DNA of 25,527 nt from an uncultured Muribaculaceae bacterium (GTDB taxonomy: Bacteria > Bacteroidota > Bacteroidia > Bacteroidales > Muribaculaceae), in contig CAJUKF010000041.1 of NCBI GenBank assembly GCA_910587355.1, forward strand, positions 1 to 25,527, read 5' to 3'. The notes under the pieces are model-generated. The model saw nothing but the letters and a program-made list of their open reading frames with translations. It made no database searches and was not told the DNA's origin. A program made the translations under genes and the position numbers. Shown piece by piece: positions 16,990 to 24,116 of the stretch. Within the stretch, counting starts at the first letter, position 1. Each line of letters opens with the position of its first letter.

Positions 16990-17020
16990 CAAAGTTAAGG
17001 TTTATAGACAAAAAAAGAAA
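16990..17020 (-). promoter_or_regulatory. Promoter of the esterase-GH110 unit
   Basis: On the minus strand, TTTC (17020-17017) is followed after 19 bases by TAACTTTG (16997-16990). The two boxes and the spacing are the same as in the ruvA promoter. A leader of about 40 bases is predicted. The 150-base gap between the esterase and the upstream gene fragment holds this promoter and the terminator at 17031-17069. Confidence 0.6.
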
Positions 17021-17030
17021 CTATTAAAGC

Positions 17031-17069
17031 TAAAAAATGGAGCGAAGCTCCTCTGAACTCCGCTCCATT
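17031..17069 (-). terminator. Intrinsic terminator after the RibD_C-like fragment
   Basis: A perfect 9-bp inverted repeat pairs AATGGAGCG (17036-17044) with CGCTCCATT (17061-17069) around a 16-base loop. Read on the minus strand, it is followed by TTTTTAGC, a T-run as expected of an intrinsic terminator. It would end transcripts of the gene fragment at 17097-17459 and shield the esterase promoter. Confidence 0.7.
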
Positions 17070-17096
17070 ACCAACAGAAAAAAACTCCATGGAAGG

Positions 17097-17459
17097 TCAT
17101 TTATGGTGTATTTTATACCTAAGCCACACTACGCCGTATGCACGCCGCTCCGCAGAAATCAGTTCGAGCGACTGTCCCGCCGCGGGTCGTTCGTCGGCGG
17201 CTCCCAGATATTCAAAAATCGAAGGAGCCGTACTCAGGCCATCTATTCCGGGATAAACGACAAGACTTAGCCCATCGAGCAATCCTGACGCGAGCATGGC
17301 TCCGTCGATTATACCGCCTCCCTGCAGTGAAATTTTCCGCACGCCGAATTCAGAGTAAAGAATTTCCATTGCTTCGCCAAGTGATGCGGGAGAAGATAGC
17401 ACGATATAGGATATACCTTTTTCTTCCAGCATGGCAAGATAAATTACTATTGGCATCAT
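17097..17459 (-). pseudogene. C-terminal half of a RibD_C/dihydrofolate-reductase-like protein
   Basis: About 120 residues that match only the C-terminal part of the RibD_C/dihydrofolate reductase family, whose bacterial members usually have about 200-230. Visible family features are EEKGISYIV, EILYSEFGVRKISLQGGG, LLDGLSLVVYPGIDG and a C-terminal GVVWLRYKIHH. The N-terminal half, which carries the first strands and much of the NADPH site, is missing. Upstream of the fragment the frame meets a TAA at 17495-17493, and the DNA there encodes another gene on the opposite strand. The normal C-terminus and its terminator are intact. The best reading is a gene cut in half by a deletion. Translation from ATG 17459 or TTG 17465 would give a fragment unlikely to work alone. 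Confidence 0.75.
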
Positions 17460-18472
17460 GCTCAACAGTGACCATTGACGGCGAAGAACCGTTTATACCC
17501 GGCAGCTCTCCGACAGAAAACATAGACAATGAAATGACAGAACCTACAGATAATTATTACACGTCACAGTCCACAGTAGCGGATGTATTAACCGACAGGG
17601 CTTTCGGAGATTTCGGCCGGTTGCTCTTTCCTGTTGACCGCAATGTGTCGCCCTCATTGACGCTCGCTCAGGTAAGCACGTCGGCTGTATATATGTGGTA
17701 TCCGTATATCAGGGTTGAGAAGACAGTCGAAATTCTTAATTATCTCCATTCACAGGCCGTAAAGGGCGAACAGATTTTTTACAATATTTATTCGCCAGAG
17801 GAAATGGCGGCCGACCCCTCCAAAGAATATACCGGTATTTTTGTATTCCGCGGCAAGAGCGGTAGCCCTTATGCAATAACCAATGCCGGAGGCGGTTTCG
17901 CATACGTCGGCGCCATGCACGACAGTTTCCCCCACTCGCTTGAGCTCTGCAAAGCCGGATATACGGCGCTTGCCCTGATATACAGGCCCGATGACCCTTA
18001 TCGCGATTTGGCCCGGGTAATCAGCTTCATCAGCGAAAACGCCAATATGCTCGGAGTGTCGAAAGACAACTACTCTCTTTGGGGCGGCTCGGCTGGAGCG
18101 CGCATGGCTGCGACTTTAGGTAACCGGGCTTATCTGTATCAGCTTACGGGAGATACCGGCATACCGTTGCCGGCAGCTGTAATAATGCAATACACAGGCT
18201 ATTCGTATGTATCGGAATTTGATTCACCTACATATAATTGCGTAGGCTCGAACGACGGAATCGCATCGTGGCGCACGATGCAGCGCAGGCTGCAGCAGCT
18301 CGCGGCAATGGGTATTCCCACAGAGTTCCATGTTTACGAAGGCCTCGGACATGGATTCGGCATCGGAACAGGAACCGTAGCCGAAGGTTGGGTAAAAGAT
18401 GCAATCCGTTTCTGGGAAGCCAATATGACAACGGATGACAATGCGGAAGTACACAATGTATATCTGCCTTAA
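17384..18472 (+). CDS. Alpha/beta-hydrolase lipoprotein, 5' end lost (probable pseudogene or hybrid ORF)
   Basis: The native part begins near 17441 with KLLLASC, the end of a lipoprotein signal peptide (Cys codon 17459-17461). An acidic linker follows, then an alpha/beta hydrolase with the nucleophile motif GGSAGA (codons near 18075), an acid in VGSNDG and His in GLGHGFG. The fold resembles secreted acetyl or feruloyl esterase-like enzymes. The DNA just upstream is the antisense of the RibD_C fragment, so the original start codon and first 10-15 signal residues appear lost. The frame stays open upstream. From ATG 17384 it would read a basic then partly hydrophobic leader, so a 362-residue hybrid lipoprotein is conceivable. 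ATG 17533 would give a cytoplasmic form. The hydrolase body has no frameshift, so the event may be recent. Confidence 0.6.
   Translation: MREKIARYRIYLFLPAWQDKLLLASCSTVTIDGEEPFIPGSSPTENIDNEMTEPTDNYYTSQSTVADVLTDRAFGDFGRLLFPVDRNVSPSLTLAQVSTSAVYMWYPYIRVEKTVEILNYLHSQAVKGEQIFYNIYSPEEMAADPSKEYTGIFVFRGKSGSPYAITNAGGGFAYVGAMHDSFPHSLELCKAGYTALALIYRPDDPYRDLARVISFISENANMLGVSKDNYSLWGGSAGARMAATLGNRAYLYQLTGDTGIPLPAAVIMQYTGYSYVSEFDSPTYNCVGSNDGIASWRTMQRRLQQLAAMGIPTEFHVYEGLGHGFGIGTGTVAEGWVKDAIRFWEANMTTDDNAEVHNVYLP
17436..17446. other. Putative deletion/rearrangement junction
   Basis: On the left, family similarity to RibD_C-type proteins runs on the minus strand up to about 17440-17450. On the right, the plus strand starts in the middle of a lipoprotein signal peptide at 17441. 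Two 5'-truncated genes facing away from each other, with no intergenic region, mark a join point. The exact base cannot be fixed without an intact relative. Confidence 0.55.
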
Positions 18473-18500
18473 AGCAATTATTTCTTTTGGACAGCGAAAA

Positions 18501-18539
18501 CAATCCCTGCATCCGCCAAGTCGGCATTCGCAGGGATTG
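18501..18539 (-). terminator. Terminator between convergent hydrolase genes
   Basis: A perfect 10-bp inverted repeat pairs CAATCCCTGC (18501-18510) with GCAGGGATTG (18530-18539) around a 19-base loop. On the minus strand it is followed by TTTTCGCTG, so it best serves the gene at 18545-19621. It lies between two converging genes and may also stop plus-strand transcripts, although the T-run on that side is poor. Confidence 0.7.
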
Positions 18540-18544
18540 CTATA

Positions 18545-19621
18545 TTATTTGAGATATGTCTGATAAAACTCGGTAATTGCGTCAAATGGAATGATATCCG
18601 TTTTGTCGTAAAGGTCGGTGTGACTGGCTCCGGGTACAATCAGGAGCTTTTTGTTATCCCCTCTTAGTTCTCTGAATGCTGTCTCGCCCATGTAACGTGA
18701 ATGAGCTTTCTCTCCGTGCACAATCATTACGGCATTTCGGATTTCATCGGCATATGCGAGTATGGGAGCATTGAGGAAAGCAAGATTGGAAGTCATGTTC
18801 CAGCCGGCGTTGGAGTTAAGCGAGCGCTTATGGTAGCCACGAGGCGTCTTATAATACGCATGATAGTCTTTGACAAACTGCGGAGCATCATCGGGCAACG
18901 GGTCAACAACACCACCCGCACGCGCGTAAGTACCGTTGCGGTAATCCTCAACTCTTTGAGCCGCCAGTCTGGCACGCATTTCGTATCGGGCATCGGCATT
19001 GTCGCCGGCATCGAAGTAGCCGTTAGCCGTGCAACGACTGATATCATACATCGTTGAAGCTACAGTTGCCTTTATTCGCGGGTCGTTGGCTGCCGCATTA
19101 ATTGCAAATCCGCCCCAGCCGCAGACACCGAGAATACCGATGCGCGCAGGGTCGACGCTGTCGAGAGTCGAGAGAAAATCTACGGCGGCACTGAAATCTT
19201 CCGTATTGATATCGGGCGAGGCTACGTAACGCGGCATTCCTCCGCTCTCACCCGTGTAAGATGGGTCGAAAGCGATTGTAAGAAATCCGCGTTCTGCAAG
19301 AGTCTGGGCGTACAGGCCCGATGATTGTTCCTTAACGGCACCGAAAGGGCCGCTTACAGCTATTGCCGGAAGTCTGCCTGTGGCGTCTGCGGGTACATAC
19401 ATGTCTGCGGCAAGAGTGATGCCGAAGCGATTGACAAAGGTTACCTTGCTGTGCTTCACTTTGTCGCTTTTCGGGAAAGTCTTATCCCATTCCGGGGTGA
19501 GGTCCAACTGCTCCATTCGTGCAAATGATATTTTTGGGTTTTGAGTGTTAAATTCCTGCGAAACAGCAGTCATTGCCATAACAGCAATGACAAATGACGT
19601 GAACAGATATTTTTTTGCCAT
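18545..19621 (-). CDS. Secreted dienelactone-hydrolase/YcjY-like alpha/beta hydrolase
   Basis: A 358-residue protein with a signal peptide (about residues 1-21, AVS before Q) and an alpha/beta hydrolase fold. The nucleophile elbow reads GVCGWGG with Cys167 where most members have Ser, as in dienelactone hydrolase and YcjY-type proteins. His334 in VPGASHTDLYD completes a likely triad, with Glu304 (VHGEKAH) at the acid position. ATASTMYDIS-type family sequence follows the elbow (ATVASTMYDISR). I chose ATG 19621. The frame extends 52 codons further, but that part is not signal-like and holds the promoter box. The substrate is unknown. It is divergent from an araC-type gene, 140 bases away, which is a likely regulator. 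Confidence 0.8.
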   Translation of the reverse strand: MAKKYLFTSFVIAVMAMTAVSQEFNTQNPKISFARMEQLDLTPEWDKTFPKSDKVKHSKVTFVNRFGITLAADMYVPADATGRLPAIAVSGPFGAVKEQSSGLYAQTLAERGFLTIAFDPSYTGESGGMPRYVASPDINTEDFSAAVDFLSTLDSVDPARIGILGVCGWGGFAINAAANDPRIKATVASTMYDISRCTANGYFDAGDNADARYEMRARLAAQRVEDYRNGTYARAGGVVDPLPDDAPQFVKDYHAYYKTPRGYHKRSLNSNAGWNMTSNLAFLNAPILAYADEIRNAVMIVHGEKAHSRYMGETAFRELRGDNKKLLIVPGASHTDLYDKTDIIPFDAITEFYQTYLK

Positions 19622-19656
19622 GAGTATATACGAATTGTCATCTATGTTTTCCGGTG

Positions 19657-19664
19657 CAAAATTA
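19657..19664 (-). promoter_or_regulatory. -7 box of the hydrolase promoter
   Basis: TAATTTTG on the minus strand matches TAnnTTTG exactly. No TTTG-like -33 box is seen at 19-21 bases, where a palindrome sits instead. A weak -33 with an overlapping palindrome would fit a promoter that needs an activator. The leader would be about 31 bases. Confidence 0.5.
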
Positions 19665-19680
19665 GTGTGTGGACACACTA
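19663..19680. promoter_or_regulatory. Perfect 18-bp palindrome, candidate operator
   Basis: TAGTGTGT-GG-ACACACTA has 8-bp arms with a 2-base spacer. It lies between the start codons of the hydrolase and the araC-type gene. Its last two bases on the minus strand are the first two of the hydrolase -7 box. Position and symmetry fit a regulator binding site. A dimer or a second DNA-binding protein would fit symmetric half-sites better than the direct repeats typical of AraC proteins. Confidence 0.5.
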
Positions 19681-19749
19681 CATTCTTACCCCGATTACAG
19701 CAAAACCTACCATCATTCGGCATAATGAAAAATATACGGAATTTATCAT

Positions 19750-19757
19750 TAATTTTG
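19750..19757 (+). promoter_or_regulatory. -7 box of the araC-type gene, immediately before its ATG
   Basis: TAATTTTG matches TAnnTTTG, with only four bases between it and ATG 19762. Transcription would start at or next to the start codon, giving a leaderless mRNA. No good -33 box is visible. Confidence 0.45.
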
Positions 19758-19761
19758 CTGC

Positions 19762-20676
19762 ATGGAAAAAACGACAACCATTGACATCAATTCAATCGAC
19801 GCCTATAACAAACTGTTCGGTCTGTCAACTGTTCATCCCTTAATCACGGTAATTGATTTGAAAAAAGCCACAAAGCGAATCGACCGCATCAGAATGAATT
19901 ATGGCGTATACGCCCTGTTTCTCAAAAACGGCATCAATTGCTCGCTGAAATACGGACGGGAGTATTATGACTACCAGGAAGGCACTGTGGTATTCTTCTC
20001 TCCGGGTCAGGTAATCGATGTCGACAGTACGGGACAACCCCTCGCACCCGATGTGCTGGGTCTTATGTTTCATCCCGATTTAATCTGCGGCACGCCTCTG
20101 GCCGATAAAATCGGCAGTTTCAGTTATTTCAGATATGCACAGCGCGAGGCCTTGCATCTGTCGGAACGCGAACGCGGCATTTTTCTCGACTGTCTGTCGA
20201 AAATCAGCGAGGAGATTGATTATCCGGTCGACAATCATTCGGCCGACCTCATTTCGGCCAATATTCAGCTTCTTCTTGAATATCTCAGCCGTTTCTATGA
20301 CCGTCAGTTCATAACACGCCATAATGTCAACTCATCTGTAGTAGCGGCCTTCGAGAAACAGCTGTCGGAGATATTTGCCGCAGGATGTATTATAGATGAG
20401 GTTCCCAAAGTATCGTATTTTGCCGAAAAGGCAAATCTCTCGCCAAGCTATTTCGGCGACCTCATTAAACGTGAGACAGGCAACACCCCCCAGGATATAA
20501 TCACTCTAAGACTGATTGCCGAAGCCAAACGACGCCTCGCAGCCACAGACACCGACATCAGCATCATTGCCTACGACCTCGGTTTCCGGTATCCGCAACA
20601 CTTCACACGTCTTTTCAAACGTGTTACGGGTAAAAGCCCGAGTATTTTCCGCAAGGAGTTTATCTCTCATAATTAA
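19762..20676 (+). CDS. AraC-family transcriptional regulator
   Basis: A 304-residue protein. The N-terminal part (about 1-180) is a cupin-like sensing domain, with YYDYQEGTVVFFSPGQ near residues 68-83, typical of AraC_binding-type regulators. The C-terminal AraC DNA-binding domain (about 195-300) has two helix-turn-helix units: VSYFAEKANLSPSYFGDLIK (217-236) and ISIIAYDLGFRYPQHFTRLF (266-285), followed by KRVTGKSPSIFRKEF. The gene is divergent from the secreted Cys-hydrolase, and the two share a 140-base region with a palindrome, so it probably regulates the hydrolase and possibly itself. The ligand is unknown. The start at 19762 is supported by homology and by the -7 box just before it. Confidence 0.9.
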   Translation: MEKTTTIDINSIDAYNKLFGLSTVHPLITVIDLKKATKRIDRIRMNYGVYALFLKNGINCSLKYGREYYDYQEGTVVFFSPGQVIDVDSTGQPLAPDVLGLMFHPDLICGTPLADKIGSFSYFRYAQREALHLSERERGIFLDCLSKISEEIDYPVDNHSADLISANIQLLLEYLSRFYDRQFITRHNVNSSVVAAFEKQLSEIFAAGCIIDEVPKVSYFAEKANLSPSYFGDLIKRETGNTPQDIITLRLIAEAKRRLAATDTDISIIAYDLGFRYPQHFTRLFKRVTGKSPSIFRKEFISHN

Positions 20677-20756
20677 TACAACTCCATGACCAAGAAACCT
20701 GAGTTTCGCTAAGGATGCTTGATGGGATTTTGCACACAAAGAAATAATGCGCGTAA

Positions 20757-20788
20757 ATTGCTGCGACGGAAAGAAAGCAGTAATTTTG
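20757..20788 (+). promoter_or_regulatory. Promoter of bioA-bioF
   Basis: ATTG (20757-20760) is followed after 20 bases by TAATTTTG (20781-20788), an exact -7 match. Transcription would start near 20792, 12-18 bases before the proposed bioA starts. It lies inside an upstream extension of the bioA frame and so decides against the longer start at 20747. No second inverted repeat resembling a BirA operator was recognised around it. Confidence 0.6.
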
Positions 20789-20803
20789 TATCATCATTTC
20801 GAA

Positions 20804-22105
20804 ATGCTTATGGAAAGAGAAAACATACACGACGCCTGGGACCGCGAGCATCTCTGGCATCCGTATACCTCCACTATAGACCCGCTTCCCACCTACAAGG
20901 TTGACTCGGCCTCAGGGGTGCGCCTGCATCTTGCCGACGGCAGGGAAATAATCGACGGCATGTCGTCGTGGTGGTGCATGATTCACGGCTACGGCAACAA
21001 ACGTCTCAACGATGCCGCTTCCCGGCAAATGGAAAAAATGAGCCATGTGATGTTCGGCGGCATCACACATCAGCCTGCGATTGACCTCGGCAAAGAGCTT
21101 CTTAAAGTGGCGCCCCCGTCGATGCACAATATATTTTATGCCGACTCGGGGTCTGTTGCGGTAGAGGTGGCAATGAAAATGGCCGTTCAGGCGGCTATCT
21201 CTGCGTCGGGCAGTCATCGTAAATCGAATTTCGCCACAATACGCAGCGGATATCACGGCGACACCTGGAATGCGATGAGCGTGTGCGACCCTGTGACGGG
21301 CATGCACGGAGCTTTCGGGTCTGCCCTGCCCGTCCGTTATTTTGTTCCTCAGCCAAAATCGCGGTTCGACGGACCATGGGACGAAAACGACATACGCCCT
21401 CTGCGGGAGCTGTTCGAGGAAAAACATGATGAAATTGCGGCTCTTATTCTTGAGCCTGTGGTGCAGGGCGCAGGCGGCATGTGGTTCTACAATCCGCAAT
21501 ATCTGCGCGAAGCCCGTAAGCTCTGCGACCAGTACGGGATACTGCTCATATTTGATGAAATCGCCACCGGCTTCTGGCGCACGGGCCGCTTCTTCGCATG
21601 GGAGCACACCGGGGTGGAACCCGACATTATGTGCATAGGAAAAGGCCTGACTGCCGGATACCTCACTATGAGCGCCGTTCTTACAACCCAAAAGGTGGCT
21701 GATACAATCAGCCGTGGCGAAGCAGGCGTGCTCATGCACGGCCCTACATTCATGGCCAATCCGCTTGCCTGCGCTATAGCTCTCGAATCCCTCAGGATGC
21801 TTAACGAAAAGCCCATGTCTCAGATTGTGGCGCATCTCGAAAAGCAGATGAAAGAATGGCTCGCACCGGCAGCCAAACTACCGGATGTGTCGGATGTACG
21901 TGTTCTCGGTTCTATCGGCGTTGTCGAGGTGGCACGAAATGTGGATGTCAGCAAATTCCAATGCGTTTGCATAGACCGAGGTGTATGGATTCGTCCTTTC
22001 GGTCGCAATGTATATATCATGCCGCCGTATATCATAAATGATGAAGACCTTCGTACGCTGTGTACTGCTCTTATCGACATAATTTCCGATGAATCAAATT
22101 ATTGA
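20804..22105 (+). CDS. bioA: Adenosylmethionine-8-amino-7-oxononanoate aminotransferase (BioA)
   Basis: A 433-residue PLP enzyme that closely follows E. coli BioA along its whole length. LWHPYTSTIDPLPTY at the N-terminus, DGMSSWW, MSHVMFGGITH, FYADSGSVAVEVAMKMA, SGYHGDTWNAMSVCDP and GVWIRPFGRNVYIMPPYI are all present. The catalytic lysine is Lys280 in CIGKGLTAG, and the PLP-ring aspartate is Asp251 in FDEIATG. It converts 7-keto-8-aminopelargonate to 7,8-diaminopelargonate with S-adenosylmethionine as amino donor. The motif usually written GFGRTG reads GFWRTG here (Trp258). ATG 20810 is an alternative start two codons later. The 3' end overlaps bioF by 17 bases. Confidence 0.94.
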   Translation: MLMERENIHDAWDREHLWHPYTSTIDPLPTYKVDSASGVRLHLADGREIIDGMSSWWCMIHGYGNKRLNDAASRQMEKMSHVMFGGITHQPAIDLGKELLKVAPPSMHNIFYADSGSVAVEVAMKMAVQAAISASGSHRKSNFATIRSGYHGDTWNAMSVCDPVTGMHGAFGSALPVRYFVPQPKSRFDGPWDENDIRPLRELFEEKHDEIAALILEPVVQGAGGMWFYNPQYLREARKLCDQYGILLIFDEIATGFWRTGRFFAWEHTGVEPDIMCIGKGLTAGYLTMSAVLTTQKVADTISRGEAGVLMHGPTFMANPLACAIALESLRMLNEKPMSQIVAHLEKQMKEWLAPAAKLPDVSDVRVLGSIGVVEVARNVDVSKFQCVCIDRGVWIRPFGRNVYIMPPYIINDEDLRTLCTALIDIISDESNY

Positions 22106-23222
22106 TAATATTCTTGCCGAGCTTGACCGAACAGGCAATCTGCGCCGGTTCCCTGCAGAGAACCCAGCCTCGAAAACGGTCGACTTAAGTTCGAACGACT
22201 ATCTCGGCATAGCATCGAAACCGGAACTGCAGCAAGAGTTCCTCAGCACCATAGACTTCAGTCACATGCAGTTCACATCGTCAGCATCGCGTCTGCTCTC
22301 CCGTTCACAATATTCATACAGGCTGCTTGAAGAAACACTTGCATATGCTTACGGCAATGGAAAACAGGCACTTCTCTTCAACAGCGGCTATCATGCCAAT
22401 ACGGGCATTGTCTCAGCATTTGCTGGCACAAAAACGTACATCCTCGCCGATAAACTCGTTCATGCCAGCATAATCGACGGAATCAAACTGTCAGGACTGC
22501 CGTTCGCACGATTCCGCCACAATGATTACGGACATCTCGACCGGCTCGCAACAAAAGCCTATGGCGAAGGCTACAAGCTCATAATAATAGCCGAAAGCGT
22601 ATACAGCATGGACGGAGACTGCGCCGACATAGGCACACTTGTGAGCATCAAAAAACGGTTCCCGGGTTCTGTGCTGTATGTCGATGAGGCTCACGGCGTA
22701 GGTACAGAGGGACCGGGCGGCCTCGGTCTTTGCAAAGCTTCCGACGGATTTGAAGATGTTGACATTATCATCGGCACTCTCGGCAAAGCGCTGGCATCGT
22801 CTGGTGCATTCGCCATTACCTTTCGGGCAATGCGCAGTTTCTTGATTAACAGGAGCCGCAGCCTTATTTTTTCAACAGCAATCGCTCCTGTAAATGTACT
22901 TTGGAGCCGGTTCACTTTCATGCGCGCTCTCGGAATGGACACCGAGCGCCGGCATCTTAAAATGCTCGGACAGGCGCTCGCAGAGGTATTGAAAAGTGTC
23001 GGAGCAAATTCGCACACGGGTCATATACAACCACTTATTGTTGGCAATCCACAACAGGCTGTCGAGCTTTCAGGCAAGCTGCGCGAAGAGGGATTTGATG
23101 TATTGCCGATTCGCACACCGACCGTACCTCCCGGTACCGACCGCCTGCGCTTCAGCCTTTCGGCAGCTTTAAGTCTTGAGGATATAAGCCGCCTTGGCAA
23201 CGCGTTACGCAGAATAATTTAA
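22089..23222 (+). CDS. bioF: 8-amino-7-oxononanoate synthase (BioF)
   Basis: A 377-residue alpha-oxoamine synthase. LSSNDYLGIAS near residue 34, SSASRLLSRSQYSY at about 64-77, YVDEAHGVGTEGPGG at about 197-211 and the PLP-lysine motif GTLGKALASSGAF with Lys233 are all visible. It condenses pimeloyl-thioester with L-alanine to give 7-keto-8-aminopelargonate, the substrate of BioA. The length and the immediate coupling to bioA favour BioF over 2-amino-3-ketobutyrate CoA ligase, its closest relative. The start overlaps the end of bioA by 17 bases. The bioC and bioD genes that often follow in Bacteroides are not here; a nuclease gene follows after 21 bases instead. Confidence 0.92.
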   Translation: MNQIIDNILAELDRTGNLRRFPAENPASKTVDLSSNDYLGIASKPELQQEFLSTIDFSHMQFTSSASRLLSRSQYSYRLLEETLAYAYGNGKQALLFNSGYHANTGIVSAFAGTKTYILADKLVHASIIDGIKLSGLPFARFRHNDYGHLDRLATKAYGEGYKLIIIAESVYSMDGDCADIGTLVSIKKRFPGSVLYVDEAHGVGTEGPGGLGLCKASDGFEDVDIIIGTLGKALASSGAFAITFRAMRSFLINRSRSLIFSTAIAPVNVLWSRFTFMRALGMDTERRHLKMLGQALAEVLKSVGANSHTGHIQPLIVGNPQQAVELSGKLREEGFDVLPIRTPTVPPGTDRLRFSLSAALSLEDISRLGNALRRII

Positions 23223-23243
23223 ACAATCCCTTCAGTATCACCA

Positions 23244-24107
23244 ATGGGTAAAAACAGCAAAGTGTACCTACGCCGCCGAGCCGGGCGCCGCAAAAAAACG
23301 TTGTCGAGTTCGTTAATAGGCTGCATTGTAATTGGCGCAATATATATCGGAGCATTCTACGCCTTCGGCCGTTGCGGCGCCCCTCACGAAAGCATGGGCG
23401 CGGCACAGTATGGCAACTGTCTTGAAAAGGTGATTCTGTCCGATGAGCTTCCATCAATCATAAAACAGTATACAGGCTTCTCACTTTCGTTCAATCCGAC
23501 ATGGCACGTGCCGAATTACGTGGCGTGGGAACTTACGGCCTCAGAGACCGACGGAGCCACACCACGCAAATCCAATTTCAAGCCTGACAACGACATACTC
23601 GGTTCTCCGCAGCTCGACGATTACCGTAAATCGGGATTCGACCGCGGACATATGGCTCCAGCAGCAGACATGAAATGGAGCACCGAAGCAATGGATGATT
23701 CGCATTATCTGACCAATATGTGCCCGCAAGACCGCTCTGTCAACGGGGGATGCTGGTCGACACTCGAAAATAAATGCCGACAGTGGGCACGTCGCGACAG
23801 TGCAATCATAATCATAGCCGGACCGATTCTCACCGACGAAATAAACCATACTATAGGAAAATCGGAAGTCGCCGTGCCCGAGCGGTTCTTCAAAGTGATT
23901 CTTTCGCCGTATGTCAATCCTCCGCGGGCAATAGGTTTCATAGTGCCAAACTCGCCAACACACGACGGAATACAGTCAATGGCAGTGAGCGTAGACCAAA
24001 TCGAGCAACTCACCGGATTCGATTTTTTCAGCTGTTTGCCCGACGATATAGAAACACAAGTCGAACAACAGGCCAAATACCACGATTTCGACCGCCGTAA
24101 ACGATAA
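23244..24107 (+). CDS. Membrane-anchored DNA/RNA non-specific endonuclease (beta-beta-alpha metal type)
   Basis: A 287-residue protein with a very basic N-terminus (YLRRRAGRRKK), one membrane segment (about residues 22-42) and a NUC1/Serratia-nuclease-type domain (about 75-275). The active-site motif DRGHMAPAAD (133-142) carries catalytic His136. TNMCPQ with Asn158 and NGGCWSTLE with Glu175 supply the expected metal-site region. Such enzymes cut single- and double-stranded DNA and RNA. The anchor places the nuclease outside the inner membrane, fitting nucleotide scavenging or degradation of incoming DNA. It sits 21 bases after bioF and 9 before mnmE, in the same probable transcript. No immunity gene is adjacent, as expected for an exported housekeeping nuclease. 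Confidence 0.88.
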   Translation: MGKNSKVYLRRRAGRRKKTLSSSLIGCIVIGAIYIGAFYAFGRCGAPHESMGAAQYGNCLEKVILSDELPSIIKQYTGFSLSFNPTWHVPNYVAWELTASETDGATPRKSNFKPDNDILGSPQLDDYRKSGFDRGHMAPAADMKWSTEAMDDSHYLTNMCPQDRSVNGGCWSTLENKCRQWARRDSAIIIIAGPILTDEINHTIGKSEVAVPERFFKVILSPYVNPPRAIGFIVPNSPTHDGIQSMAVSVDQIEQLTGFDFFSCLPDDIETQVEQQAKYHDFDRRKR

Positions 24108-24116
24108 CAAACTGAA

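Noticed and set aside
20694..20707. Small hairpin GAAAC-CTGA-GTTTC after the araC-type gene
   Set aside because: The stem is 5 bp and AT-rich with no T-run, so it is not convincing as a terminator.
20912..21835. 307-residue open frame antisense to bioA
   Set aside because: It is rich in His, Arg and Cys with no domain pattern, and bioA on the other strand matches its family along its whole length.
23244..24107. Nuclease as a toxin or anti-phage effector
   Set aside because: It has a plain membrane anchor and nuclease domain, no toxin delivery domain, no immunity gene and housekeeping neighbours, so a scavenging or envelope role is simpler.
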